DNA of 64,000 bases from contig JADGNE010000044.1 in assembly GCA_015234425.1 (NCBI GenBank), positions 62,001 through 126,000 of the forward strand, in the 5' to 3' direction. The notes beneath the pieces were generated by a model, which was not told where the DNA came from, searched no databases, and saw nothing but the letters and a program-made list of their open reading frames with translations. Shown here piece after piece: positions 51,616-60,633 of this stretch. Within the stretch, counting starts at the first letter, position 1, and each line of letters opens with the position of its first letter. Source of the stretch: Devosia sp. Lineage in GTDB: Bacteria; Pseudomonadota; Alphaproteobacteria; Rhizobiales; Devosiaceae. Position numbers and translations under genes: made by a program.

Positions 51616-53144
51616 GCGCTTCGCCCTATCTCCTTCACCACCTGCTTGATGGTGCCGCCGGCAATGCCGCCGAAGCCATCGTGCATGGCGAGCGGCGACT
51701 GACCTATGCTGATCTGGTGGCGGCTGCCCGCAATTGCGCCGGTGAGCTTGTCGCGGCAGGGCTTGGGCGCGGTGATCGGGCGGTCATCTTCCTGCCGCGC
51801 GGGGTTGAGGAGTGCTGGGCGATCTTTGGCGTCAGCATGGCCCAGGGCGTCTTTGTTCCGATCAATGCCCTGCTCAAAGCGCCGCAGGTCCGCCATATCG
51901 TCGCCGATTGCGAAGCGACCGTCGTCATCTCCAGCAAAAGCCTCGCCGAGATCATCGAGCCGGCCCTCGACGGGCTGGAAAATGTTCACCTGATCTACGT
52001 TGAGGATATGGGGCAGGGCGCAGGCGAGCCGGCCCCCCGCGACGTCGCCATTGGCGAAGATCTTGCCGCCATTCTCTACACTTCCGGTTCCACAGGCCTG
52101 CCCAAGGGCGTGATGCTGTCGCATCGCAATCTGCTGGCCGGTACGCACATCGTGCGGACCTATCTCGGGATTACCGCGAGGGACCGCATTCTCTCCGTGC
52201 TGCCGTTCAGTTTCGACTACGGGCTCAATCAGTTGCTGACCGCAGTCGAACAGAAGGCTGGTCTCGTCATCCTCACCTTCCGCTTCGGCGATGAGATCGT
52301 CCGAGTGCTCCGCGACGAAGCCATCACCGCGCTCGCCGGCGTGCCCACGATCTGGGCCATCCTCACCAAGGGGTCGCCGCTCCTCCGCAAAACCGAATTG
52401 CCGCGTCTGCGCTACATCACCAATTCAGGCGGCCGGGTGCCTGCCGAAACGGTGGCAAGCCTGCGCAGCCTCCTGGGCGAGACCCAGATCTATCTCATGT
52501 ACGGGCTCACCGAGGCATTTCGCTCGACTTTCCTGCCGCCCGAGGACATCGAAAAGCGCCCCACTTCCATTGGTCGCGCCATCCCCGAATGCGAAATCTT
52601 TGCCGTAACAGCCGACGGCCGCCGCGCTCGTCCGGGCGAACCGGGTATTCTCGTTCATCGCGGCCCCACGGTCTCCCTCGGCTATTGGCGCCGGCCGGAG
52701 GAAACAGCACGCGTGCTGCGGCCTCATCCCTTCCTGCCCCCAGAACAGGGCGGTGAGATCGTGTGCTATTCCGGCGATATCGTCGTCGAGGACGATGAGG
52801 GCTTCTTCAGCTTCGTCGGTCGCGATGGGGCAATGATAAAATCGTCCGGCTACCGCATCAGCCCGACCGAAGTCGAGGAAGCCTTGATGGCGACCGGTCG
52901 CTTCCGCCAGGTGGCGGTGATCGGCCTGCCCGATGCATTGGCGGGCGAAAAGGTGCACGCGGTCGCGGTTCCATCAGGCGATGGGGTCGATACAGCCGAG
53001 GTGATGCGCGCCCTCTCTGAAAAGCTCGCGAGCTATATGCTGCCGCGCGCCGTCGAGCTCTGCGAAGCATTGCCGACGACCCCCAATGGCAAGGTGGACT
53101 ACAAGGGCCTCGTGCGGGAGCGGAGCGAACATGTCGGCGTCTGA
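51612..53144 (+). CDS. AMP-forming acyl/aminoacyl ligase
   Basis: A 510-residue ANL-superfamily enzyme. The P-loop is YTSGSTGLPKG at about residues 156-166. YGLTEAFRSTFLPPE, the hinge-region SGDIVVEDDEGFFSFVGRDG, SSGYRISPTEVEEAL and the catalytic Lys in PTTPNGKVDYKGL follow. The pattern resembles exosortase-A-associated acyl-CoA ligases. It probably adenylates an amino or fatty acid and loads it on the adjacent carrier protein. It starts with TTG within the ACP stop (TTGA) and overlaps the decarboxylase gene by 14 bases. Confidence 0.88.
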   Translation: MSASPYLLHHLLDGAAGNAAEAIVHGERRLTYADLVAAARNCAGELVAAGLGRGDRAVIFLPRGVEECWAIFGVSMAQGVFVPINALLKAPQVRHIVADCEATVVISSKSLAEIIEPALDGLENVHLIYVEDMGQGAGEPAPRDVAIGEDLAAILYTSGSTGLPKGVMLSHRNLLAGTHIVRTYLGITARDRILSVLPFSFDYGLNQLLTAVEQKAGLVILTFRFGDEIVRVLRDEAITALAGVPTIWAILTKGSPLLRKTELPRLRYITNSGGRVPAETVASLRSLLGETQIYLMYGLTEAFRSTFLPPEDIEKRPTSIGRAIPECEIFAVTADGRRARPGEPGILVHRGPTVSLGYWRRPEETARVLRPHPFLPPEQGGEIVCYSGDIVVEDDEGFFSFVGRDGAMIKSSGYRISPTEVEEALMATGRFRQVAVIGLPDALAGEKVHAVAVPSGDGVDTAEVMRALSEKLASYMLPRAVELCEALPTTPNGKVDYKGLVRERSEHVGV

Positions 53145-54417
53145 CACGGCAAAGCCGGCGCATGGTCCCGATGTTGCCCGCTCGATCTTCGCAGTCGATG
53201 GCTCCGATCTCATGGTCGGCGGCGTAGCCGTTCGCTCAATCGTCGAGCATGTCGGCAGGCCGACCTTCCTCTATGACGGCGGGATCCTCCGCGCCAGCTA
53301 CCGCGCCCTCGCAGATGCTCTCGATGGCTTTGCCGAAATCCATTATTCAGTGAAGGCCAATCCGGCCAAGGCGATAATCGCGCTTTTCCTTTCCGAGGGC
53401 GCGGGCATCGAAATCGCCTCGATCGGGGAATATCGCGCGGCCATAGCAGCGGGCGCTGCGCCGGAGCGCATCCTTTTCGCCGGTCCGGGCAAGCGTCGGC
53501 GTGAGCTGGAAGAGGTCATCGCCGATGGCATCGGCGAAATCCATGTCGAGAGCCATGAAGAGATCGAGCGGATCGAAGCCATCGCCGCCGGCCTTTCACT
53601 GCGGGTGAAAATCTCGCTGCGCATCAATCCCATGGCCGAGGCGCAGGCCGGCGCTATGCGCATGGGTGGAAAACCCACGGCATTCGGGTTTTGCGAGGAA
53701 GACCTCGATCCCGTCTTCGCCCAACTCGCGCAGTGCCGACAGCTCGATTTCGTCGGCGTTCATATCTATGGCGGCACGCAGATCCTTGATGCGGAGGCGC
53801 TCCTCAACCAGTGGCGCCACGGCATCCGCATTGCCGGCGACATCGCCGCCCGACTTGGCCGCCCGCTCGAAACCATCGATCTCGGCGGCGGTCTCGGCAT
53901 TCCCTATTATGCCGGTGAAACCCCGCTCGATCTGGCAGCCTTCAAAGCAGGTCTGCCGGAACTCTCGGCACTGCTTGCCGCCGATAGCAACCTCGCCGCT
54001 GCGCGCATTGTGGTGGAACCGGGACGGTTCCTCACCGGGCCGGGCGGCATCTATGTCGCTGAGGTCAATGCGGTGAAAGACGTGCGCGGCACACTCTTCG
54101 TCATCACCGATGGCGGAATGCACCATCATCTGGCCGCCTCGGGCAATCTGGGGCAGATCATCAAGCGCGATTATCCCATCGTCGCTCCGGCCCGCATGGA
54201 TGAGGCCCCCTCAATGGCCGCCACCATCGTCGGCCCGCTCTGCACGCCGCTCGATACGCTGGCCCGATCCGCGCTCCTGCCCGCCCTCAAGGCCGGCGAT
54301 CTCATCGCCGTCCTCCAGTCCGGTGCCTATGGTCCCTCCGCCAGTCCGGGGAACTTCCTCAGCCATGCCCCGGCCGCAGAAGTGCTGGTCGAGAACGGTG
54401 AGGTCATGATCCTCTAG
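53131..54417 (+). CDS. PLP-dependent decarboxylase (diaminopimelate/ornithine type)
   Basis: A 428-residue fold-III decarboxylase. The PLP lysine is Lys75 in IHYSVKANPAK. GVHIYGGTQIL, LGGGLGIPYYAGE, VVEPGRFLTGPGG, the catalytic-Cys segment GPLCTPLDTL and GAYGPSASPGNF complete the active site. It resembles exosortase-A-associated PLP decarboxylases rather than LysA. With ACP and ligase next to it, a carrier-bound or free amino acid is a likely substrate. ATG 53131 lies inside the end of the ligase gene. Confidence 0.88.
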   Translation: MSASDTAKPAHGPDVARSIFAVDGSDLMVGGVAVRSIVEHVGRPTFLYDGGILRASYRALADALDGFAEIHYSVKANPAKAIIALFLSEGAGIEIASIGEYRAAIAAGAAPERILFAGPGKRRRELEEVIADGIGEIHVESHEEIERIEAIAAGLSLRVKISLRINPMAEAQAGAMRMGGKPTAFGFCEEDLDPVFAQLAQCRQLDFVGVHIYGGTQILDAEALLNQWRHGIRIAGDIAARLGRPLETIDLGGGLGIPYYAGETPLDLAAFKAGLPELSALLAADSNLAAARIVVEPGRFLTGPGGIYVAEVNAVKDVRGTLFVITDGGMHHHLAASGNLGQIIKRDYPIVAPARMDEAPSMAATIVGPLCTPLDTLARSALLPALKAGDLIAVLQSGAYGPSASPGNFLSHAPAAEVLVENGEVMIL

Positions 54418-54421
54418 CGGA

Positions 54422-55165
54422 TCAGCCCTGCCGGTCCTCGGGCACGCCCGAAAGGCCGAGGTCCACGAGGGCGATGTTGAGGAGCCGCGCCATCGAGGCA
54501 AATGCCCCCTCGCTGTCGCGCAGGCGAATGCGTTCGATGACCTCGCCGTGATTGGCAAGCGAGGCGCCGGGTTCGCGGGCGCGGGCAATGGTCAGGCGGA
54601 ACGAATAGGCCAGCGCCGCCCCGATGGTGTTGGACAATTGCTGGAAGACGATATTGCCGCTGGCCCGCAAGAGGGCGGTGTGGAAGTCGATATCGGCCTT
54701 GTTGAACGCCTCGAAATCCTGGCTGGCCTTATGTCGGCTCATGCGCGCAAAAGCATCCTCGAGCGGCGCGATGTCAGTGGCGGTAGCCCTGAGCGCGGCA
54801 AAACGAGCGGCGGCCGGTTCGATCACCTGCCGCGCCTCGATGAGGCTGAGCACCAGCTCGGCGCTCGGATGCAGTTCCATCGACCAGGCCAGCACGTCCG
54901 GATCGAGCAAATTCCACTCTTCGCGGGCCCGCACCACCGTGCCGATGCGCGGCCGCGTCGTCACCATGCCCTTGCTGTCGAGCACCTTCACCGCCTCGCG
55001 CACCGCGCTGCGGCTGACGCTGAACGTCTCGCACAGTTCCGGTTCGGACGGGAGCACGCTGCCGGGCGGAAACTCATTGTCCAGAATGCGCTGGGCCAGC
55101 GTCTTGACCACGTGGCGATGCACGCGCGGCTTGAGGAGTGGCTTGGTCGTAGCGGCCAAAGTCAC
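54422..55165 (-). CDS. GntR-family regulator, FadR/FCD subgroup (DgoR-like)
   Basis: A 247-residue regulator with winged helix VVKTLAQRILDNEFPPGSVL, LCETFSVSRSAVREAVKVLD and TRPRIGTVV. The EEWNLLDPDVLAW segment is typical of regulators of hexonate/hexuronate genes such as DgoR and UxuR. The FCD domain has the metal-site FNKADIDFHTALLRAS. The start is GTG 55165. It ends the dgoD-like operon and probably binds the ATCAGAT sites at 57173 and 57320. Confidence 0.88.
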   Translation of the reverse strand: MTLAATTKPLLKPRVHRHVVKTLAQRILDNEFPPGSVLPSEPELCETFSVSRSAVREAVKVLDSKGMVTTRPRIGTVVRAREEWNLLDPDVLAWSMELHPSAELVLSLIEARQVIEPAAARFAALRATATDIAPLEDAFARMSRHKASQDFEAFNKADIDFHTALLRASGNIVFQQLSNTIGAALAYSFRLTIARAREPGASLANHGEVIERIRLRDSEGAFASMARLLNIALVDLGLSGVPEDRQG

Positions 55166-55220
55166 GGCACGCGATCCTTTCCTGGGGCGCTAGGGCGTTG
55201 GCGGTCGCGCCGGGACCGCC

Positions 55221-55982
55221 CTAGTCATGATAGAGCACCGAACGCCCACCATCGATGGCGATCGATGTCGCATTGATGAACGGCGCCTCGTCGCTGGCGA
55301 GAAACACTGCCGTCATCGCCACTTCCTCGGGACTGCCGATCCGCTTGGGCGGGTGAAGGTCATAGGTGCGCTGCCGCTCGGCCGCCGGATCGACAAAGCC
55401 TTTCCAGTATTCTATGGCAAGCTCGGTCTCGATATAGCCTGGCGCAATCGCGTTCACGCGGATGCCCTGCGCCGCATATTCGATCCCCAGCGACCGCGTC
55501 AGCCCCAGCAGCCCATGCTTGGCGACGGGATAGGGGAAGGTGCCGGGGATGATGGTCGATGAATGCGAGGAGGCGATATTGACGATGCTGCCCGCCTGCT
55601 GGTCGATCATCGTGGGCAATGCCGCCCGGCACATGCGCCAGACGCCTTCGAGATCCACCGCCATGCAGCGCGCCCATTCAGCGTCGGTGGTCTCCAGCGG
55701 CTCGTGAAAGACATTGATGCCGGCATTGTTGACGAGAATGTCGATGCCGCCATTTCGGGCAAGGACTTCGGCGATGGCCGCGTCGACAGAGGACTGGTCA
55801 GTGACGTCGGTGGGAATGAAAAAGGCATTGTCGCCCAGCCGTGCCGCGGTGGCCGCGCCGGTTTCCTCGTCGCGCTCGGCGATGATCACCTGCGCGCCCT
55901 CGCGCACAAACGCCTCTGCTATCGCCGCCCCAATTCCGCGTCCCGCTCCGGTGACGACAGCGATTTTCCCCCCAAGGCGCAT
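55221..55982 (-). CDS. SDR-family sugar dehydrogenase
   Basis: A 253-residue classical SDR. TGAGRGIG is at residues 11-18, NNAG near 88, SIVNIASSHSS with the catalytic Ser, and YPVAKHGLLGL with Tyr and Lys. The C-terminus ends NATSIAIDGG. Directly behind a galactonate-dehydratase-like gene, it may oxidise galactose or a related aldose to the lactone; that substrate is inferred. It lies 4 bases after the dehydratase stop. Confidence 0.86.
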   Translation of the reverse strand: MRLGGKIAVVTGAGRGIGAAIAEAFVREGAQVIIAERDEETGAATAARLGDNAFFIPTDVTDQSSVDAAIAEVLARNGGIDILVNNAGINVFHEPLETTDAEWARCMAVDLEGVWRMCRAALPTMIDQQAGSIVNIASSHSSTIIPGTFPYPVAKHGLLGLTRSLGIEYAAQGIRVNAIAPGYIETELAIEYWKGFVDPAAERQRTYDLHPPKRIGSPEEVAMTAVFLASDEAPFINATSIAIDGGRSVLYHD

Positions 55983-55986
55983 CGAT

Positions 55987-57159
55987 TTACCAATCCACGA
56001 TTGTCCCGTCTGGCATGACGGCGTTCTGCGTATGCATCACTTCCTGGGCAAAGGGATGCTTGGCGCACTCCGCCTCGTCAACCACAATTCCCAATCCCGG
56101 TGCCTCGGGCACTTGCCAGAAGCCGTCAACCCGGCGGATCGGTCCCTGCACCACTTCAAAATACCAGGGCACGGCCCCCACCATCTCCTCCTGGATGACA
56201 TGATTGGGTGTCGAAACAGCAAAATGCAGCGCCGCCACACCGGCGATGGGCCCGAGCGGGTTGTGCGGGGCAACACCAATGCCCAGTGCCTCGGCGCGGG
56301 CGGCGATCTTCTTGGCCTCCATCAGCCCGCCGCAATGGCAGATGTCGGGCTGGACGATGTCGATGGCGCCAGTGGCAAAGAGCGCGTCGAACTCACTCCT
56401 GTCGATCAGCCGTTCGCCTGTCGCCAGGGGCACCTTGGTCTGGCGCCCTAGCTTGGCCAGGCTCTGGAAGTCGCCGGGCTGAACAGGCTCCTCAACAAAC
56501 ATCGGCCGCGCCGGTGCCAGCGCCTCGATATAGGCGAGCGCTGCGCCGGCTGACGCCGGGCGACCGTGGAAATCAACCATGATCTCGATCTCGTCGCCCA
56601 CGGCGGCGCGCATCGCCTCCATCATGCGAGCAACCTTGTCGATCTGGGGCAGGGGGGCGTGATAGTGCGTATAGGGCACGAAGACGGCCTTGAACGCCTT
56701 GTAGCCGCTCTCGACCACCGCGCGCGCGCGCTCGACCAGCGGATCGATTTCGTCCGTCTCATAGACCGCCCGCATGTCGCCCATGCCGAGATGGGTATAG
56801 ACCGCCACCTTGTCGCGCACCTTGCCGCCCAGCAGCCGCCAGACCGGCACGCCGAAATGCTTGCCCATGATGTCCCAGAGCGCCACTTCGATGCCGGACA
56901 CCGCGCTCATGCCAATCGCGCCGAGCCGCCAGAAGCTCTGCTTGGTCATGGCCCTATAGGCCTGCTCGATGTCGCGGGGGTCGCGCCCGATCAGCAGGGG
57001 CGCCAGGTCATCAATGGCCCCGACGACAGCGCGCGTTTTCCATTCGAGCGTCGCCTCGCCCCAGCCGAACAGGCCGGGTTCGTCGGTCTCAACCTTGACG
57101 AACACCCAATTGCGCATTTCCGCATTGACCACACGGGTCGAAATCGCTGTGATCTTCAC
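55987..57159 (-). CDS. Mandelate-racemase-family dehydratase, D-galactonate dehydratase-like
   Basis: A 390-residue enolase-superfamily enzyme. The capping domain starts MKITAISTRVVNAEMRNWVF. Barrel landmarks are IMVDFHGR, FVEEPVQPG and LATGERLIDR (three metal-binding acids), IVQPDICHCGG and the catalytic His in GVAPHNPLGPIAG. The set matches D-galactonate dehydratase (DgoD), which makes 2-keto-3-deoxygalactonate, though other acid-sugar dehydratases share it. The start is GTG 57159 after AGGTG. First gene of an operon with an SDR and a DgoR-like regulator. Confidence 0.87.
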   Translation of the reverse strand: MKITAISTRVVNAEMRNWVFVKVETDEPGLFGWGEATLEWKTRAVVGAIDDLAPLLIGRDPRDIEQAYRAMTKQSFWRLGAIGMSAVSGIEVALWDIMGKHFGVPVWRLLGGKVRDKVAVYTHLGMGDMRAVYETDEIDPLVERARAVVESGYKAFKAVFVPYTHYHAPLPQIDKVARMMEAMRAAVGDEIEIMVDFHGRPASAGAALAYIEALAPARPMFVEEPVQPGDFQSLAKLGRQTKVPLATGERLIDRSEFDALFATGAIDIVQPDICHCGGLMEAKKIAARAEALGIGVAPHNPLGPIAGVAALHFAVSTPNHVIQEEMVGAVPWYFEVVQGPIRRVDGFWQVPEAPGLGIVVDEAECAKHPFAQEVMHTQNAVMPDGTIVDW

Positions 57160-57172
57160 ACGGCACCTATAA

Positions 57173-57184
57173 ATCAGATGATTA
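57173..57184. promoter_or_regulatory. Operator candidate ATCAGATGATTA (dehydratase side)
   Basis: ATCA-GA-TGAT is a palindromic core 14 bases before the dehydratase GTG. The ATCAGATnATT core recurs at 57320-57330 in the same divergent promoter. It is probably bound by the FadR-type regulator at 54422. Confidence 0.55.
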
Positions 57185-57301
57185 GATGCTAGGTGACGGT
57201 TTTAATGGGGTCAAGGGGTGGCTGCGCTGGCCTTTTATTCCTTCGCCATGCGTTGTAGGACGCGTGTCTCTTGGCGTTCGTGCCCCTTCGGCCACCGCCT
57301 C

Positions 57302-57331
57302 TTGACATGCGGGTCAAACATCAGATTATTT
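57302..57331 (+). promoter_or_regulatory. Promoter of the sugar ABC operon with overlapping operator
   Basis: A consensus -35 TTGACA (57302-57307) is followed by an AT-rich -10 region around 57325-57332 (ATTATTTA). The operator-like ATCAGATTATT (57320-57330) covers the spacer end and -10, a repression geometry. GGAGGA and ATG 57356 follow. Confidence 0.6.
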
Positions 57332-57355
57332 AAAGCCAGAAACCGGAGGATTGGC

Positions 57356-58273
57356 ATGGCATCGGGCCACGCTGGCAAAACTCTGCACCGCATGCGCCGC
57401 GACAACGCCTTCTATCTGGCGGTCGCGCCCTTCCTCGTTGTCTTCCTGGTGTTCTCGGTCTTCCCGGTGATCTTCTCGCTCTATCTCGGCTTCAATCGCT
57501 GGGATGGGTTTTCCGACCCGCAATGGGTCGGGTTCGAGAACTATGCCCGCGCCCTGCGCGATCCCGTGTTCCAGAAGGCCATCGGCAACACAATTTTCAT
57601 GTGGTTCTGGTCCACGGTGCTGACCGTGCTGCTGGCGCTGGTCATCGCCGTCCTCGTCAACGACTACGTTGCCTTCGGCAAAAGCTATTTCCGCATGGTG
57701 TTCCTCTTGCCGCTGCTGGTGGCGCCGGCCATCGCGGCCATCGTGCTGCGCATGTTCTTTTCGGCCAATGGCGGCATCGTCAATCTGCTCTCCGGCGCCA
57801 TGAGCGGCACGCCGAGCTATTTCGACTGGCTGGGTTCGGAAGCCTGGATCAAGCCGCTGGTGGTCCTCCTTGTGATCTGGCGCTGGACCGGCTGGTACAT
57901 CATCATCTTCATGGCCGCTCTGCAGTCCATTCCGCGCGATATCTATGAGGCCGCGCGCATGGATGGCGTCGGGCGCTGGGCCATCTTCTCCCGCATCACC
58001 CTGCCGCTGCTGCTCCCCGCCATCGCCTTTGCCACCATCACGGCGACCTTGGGTGGCCTCCAGATGTTCGACGAGCCTTATGTCCTCACCCAGGGCATGG
58101 GCGGCACCAATAACTCGGCGACGACGCTGGGCATGTACCTCTTCGCCACCGCCTTCACCCGCCTCAATTTCGGGCTGGGATCGGCCGTCTCCTGGTACAT
58201 CTTTGCCGCCGTCGTCATCCTCACCCTTGTCTATCAGGCCGGGCTCAAGCGCCTGCGCGGGGCGAGCGCATGA
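57356..58273 (+). CDS. Carbohydrate ABC transporter permease (MalF-type)
   Basis: A 305-residue inner-membrane permease with six spans, the first at about residues 22-44. The FNRWDGFSDPQWVGFENYARAL loop is typical of sugar permeases. The EAA loop is IPRDIYEAARMDGVGRWAIF near residue 200. GGAGGA precedes ATG 57356, and the frame upstream is not conserved. First gene of a sugar importer operon and coupled by ATGA to the second permease. Confidence 0.92.
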   Translation: MASGHAGKTLHRMRRDNAFYLAVAPFLVVFLVFSVFPVIFSLYLGFNRWDGFSDPQWVGFENYARALRDPVFQKAIGNTIFMWFWSTVLTVLLALVIAVLVNDYVAFGKSYFRMVFLLPLLVAPAIAAIVLRMFFSANGGIVNLLSGAMSGTPSYFDWLGSEAWIKPLVVLLVIWRWTGWYIIIFMAALQSIPRDIYEAARMDGVGRWAIFSRITLPLLLPAIAFATITATLGGLQMFDEPYVLTQGMGGTNNSATTLGMYLFATAFTRLNFGLGSAVSWYIFAAVVILTLVYQAGLKRLRGASA

Positions 58274-59112
58274 TGCAGATGCTCCGCAATCGCGAAAAGC
58301 GCTTCAAACTTGTCATCACCCTGGTGCTGCTGGCGCTCAGCATCTTCTTCATCCTGCCGCTCTACTGGACGGCCGTTTTCGCCACGCGCACCCTCAACGA
58401 GGTGTTCCAGTTCCCGCCGCCCCTGTGGTTCGGCGACAATATCGTCCAGAACTACAGGAACATCGAAGCGGTGTTCCCGCCCTTCCGGCCGATCCTCAAT
58501 TCCCTCATCGTGGCGGTGCCAAAAACCATCGGCCTTGTGCTGGTCAGTGCGCTCGCCGGTTATGGCCTTGCCCGCTACACCCGCGCGCCCGGCCACAAGA
58601 TGATCCTCGTCGTCACCTTCGCGACGCTGTTCTTTCCGCCGTCGCTGGCGCTGATCCCGTTCTTCCTGCAGATGAATGCCCTCGGCTGGCTCAACACCTA
58701 TTGGCCCCTCATCATCCCTGCGCTGGCCTCGGGCTTCGGCGTCGTCTGGATGTACACCTATATCGGCTCCACCGTTCCCAAGGAGCTCTACGAAGCCTCC
58801 GAGATGGACGGCGCCAAGGGGCTCTCCACCTTCTTCTTCGTGGTCCTGCCGATCATCCGGCCCGGGCTTGCAGCGCTGTCGGTGTGGACGCTGATCAGCA
58901 CCTGGAACGATTTTCAGATCCCGCTCGTGGTGCTCAGCGACGGCAGCAAATTTACCGTGCCGCTGGCGCTCACCACGCTCTCGACCACTCATTATTCCGA
59001 CATGCCGGCGGTGATGCTCGCGACGCTCATGGGCCTTGTGCCGGTCTTCATTCTGTTCGGCTTGCTGAGCCGCCAATTCATCGCCGGGCTGACCGCCGGG
59101 TCGGTCAAATAA
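58270..59112 (+). CDS. Carbohydrate ABC transporter permease (MalG-type)
   Basis: A 280-residue inner-membrane permease with six spans. It has FILPLYWTAVFATRTLNEVF at the N-terminus, TLFFPPSLALIPFFLQM and the EAA loop VPKELYEASEMDGAKGLSTF near residue 175. It pairs with the MalF-type protein. The binding-protein gene follows rather than leads, a less common order. Confidence 0.92.
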   Translation: MMQMLRNREKRFKLVITLVLLALSIFFILPLYWTAVFATRTLNEVFQFPPPLWFGDNIVQNYRNIEAVFPPFRPILNSLIVAVPKTIGLVLVSALAGYGLARYTRAPGHKMILVVTFATLFFPPSLALIPFFLQMNALGWLNTYWPLIIPALASGFGVVWMYTYIGSTVPKELYEASEMDGAKGLSTFFFVVLPIIRPGLAALSVWTLISTWNDFQIPLVVLSDGSKFTVPLALTTLSTTHYSDMPAVMLATLMGLVPVFILFGLLSRQFIAGLTAGSVK

Positions 59113-59162
59113 ACCAATTGCCGCGGGGAGCGGCAGGACACTGCAAAGGGAGGATTTGCACC

Positions 59163-60443
59163 ATGAAGACCATTCTGAAAGGACTTGCGGCCCTGGCGCT
59201 GGCCAGCACCGTCTCGTTGCCTGCCATCGCCCAGGACGCGCCGGATACCAGCATTTCCGGCACGATCAATGTGCTGACTTGGCCCAATAACGACCGCACC
59301 TTCCAGGCGCTTTTGCCTTCGTTCAACGCGGTCTATCCGAACATTACCGTCAATGTTCAGGGCATTCCGCAGGCCAACAGCGCCTATCTCAATGCCGTGC
59401 AGCGCGCCATGCTGGCCGGCGGCGGCACCGACGTCGCCATGATCGAGATCGGCATGATGGCGCTCCTGCGCGACAAGCCCCAATGGGTCGATCTCTCGCA
59501 GGCGCCCTACAATGCCGGTGAGTTCATCAATGATTTCGCTGGCTTCACCGTCGCCAATGTCACCCTGCCGGATGGCAAGATCTCCGCACTCCCCAAGCAC
59601 ACCGGCCCGGGCGGCATGTTCTACCGCTCCGACATTTTCGCCGAAGCCGGCCTGCCGACCGATCCCGCCGAAGTCGGCGCGCTCTTTGCCGATTGGGATG
59701 CCTTCATCACCGAAGGGCAAAAGCTCGTCATTCCCAATGAGCGCTGGGTGATCGGCAATGGCGAGGAAATCGTCCGCGCCATGATGGCTCAGGCGGGCGT
59801 CAGCTATTTCAGCGCTGAGGGCGAATTCCAGATCGATGATCCGATCTTCACGACCGCCCTCGAAAAGGTCAAGGAGGCCGCGGACGCGGGCATGATCTCG
59901 CCCTTCACCGCCTGGAGCCCGGAATGGCAGGGCGCCTTCCAGCGCGGCCAGCTCGCGACTGCTCTCTACGGCAACTGGTTCGGGGGCCTCTTGAAGCGCG
60001 CCTATGCCACCGATCAGGAAGGCCAATGGGCCATCACCCAGGTACCGGGCGTCGATGGCAATCGCTCCTTCAACTCGGGTGGCGACTATATCGGCATTCT
60101 GGAAGGCAGCCAGAACAAGGAAGCCGCCTGGGCCTTCATCCATTGGGTCGTCACCAATGACGAGAGCCTCAAGCAGCAATACCAGAACGACGATCTCTTC
60201 CCCGCCTACACCCCGGCCACGCAGTCGGAGTGGATCAATTTCGAAGATCCCTATTATGGCGGCCAGAACGTCAACGAGGTCTTTGCCCCGATCCAGGCCG
60301 AGATGGTCCCGTTCACCCTCAACGCCCTCGACCCCGTCGCCGCAACGGCAATGGGCACGGCCATCAACAACGTCGCCCGCGGCGTCCAGAGCGTCGAGGA
60401 AGCCCTCGCCGCCGTGAAGGCCGAAGTCGAAGCACAGATGTAG
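59163..60443 (+). CDS. Sugar ABC transporter substrate-binding protein (family 1)
   Basis: A 426-residue exported protein. The signal peptide MKTILKGLAALALAS ends LPAIAQDA. The family-1 fold shows INVLTWPNNDRTFQALLPSF, VYPNITVNVQGIP, GGGTDVAMIEIG and FQRGQLATALYGNWF. AGGGAGG lies before ATG 59163. It probably binds a galactoside-like oligosaccharide, judged only from the GH2 enzyme and galactonate genes beside it. Confidence 0.91.
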   Translation: MKTILKGLAALALASTVSLPAIAQDAPDTSISGTINVLTWPNNDRTFQALLPSFNAVYPNITVNVQGIPQANSAYLNAVQRAMLAGGGTDVAMIEIGMMALLRDKPQWVDLSQAPYNAGEFINDFAGFTVANVTLPDGKISALPKHTGPGGMFYRSDIFAEAGLPTDPAEVGALFADWDAFITEGQKLVIPNERWVIGNGEEIVRAMMAQAGVSYFSAEGEFQIDDPIFTTALEKVKEAADAGMISPFTAWSPEWQGAFQRGQLATALYGNWFGGLLKRAYATDQEGQWAITQVPGVDGNRSFNSGGDYIGILEGSQNKEAAWAFIHWVVTNDESLKQQYQNDDLFPAYTPATQSEWINFEDPYYGGQNVNEVFAPIQAEMVPFTLNALDPVAATAMGTAINNVARGVQSVEEALAAVKAEVEAQM

Positions 60444-60452
60444 GGGCGTCGA

Positions 60453-60592
60453 CCCCCACCTAACCTCCCCCTTCCCAGGGGGAGGGACTTATCGCGTTTG
60501 CGAAACCATCTCGCCCACCAAAAGTGCTCCTCCCAACTCGGGGAGCCACTGAACGACTCCTCCCCCTTCTCAGGGGGAGGTTGGGTGGGGGT
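60453..60592. repeat. GC-rich palindromic intergenic repeat, copy 2
   Basis: Same architecture as 8926-9035. Two inverted C/G-rich palindromes (CCTCCCCCT...AGGGGGAGG at 60559-60580 and a degenerate partner near 60465-60486) flank a core GGACTTATCGCGTTTG that differs from copy 1 at one base. The middle section differs in sequence and is longer. It fills the gap between the binding-protein and GH2 genes without breaking the operon. Confidence 0.75.
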
Positions 60593-60633
60593 TCCTCTGG
60601 CAGTTAGACACCGACTACAAGAAGAAGGCACTC

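Noticed and set aside
57945..60443. 832-residue plus-strand frame spanning the second permease and the binding-protein gene
   Set aside because: Its first ~400 residues are an out-of-frame reading of two permease genes. The true gene is the 426-residue exported binding protein starting at 59163 with its own ribosome site and signal peptide.
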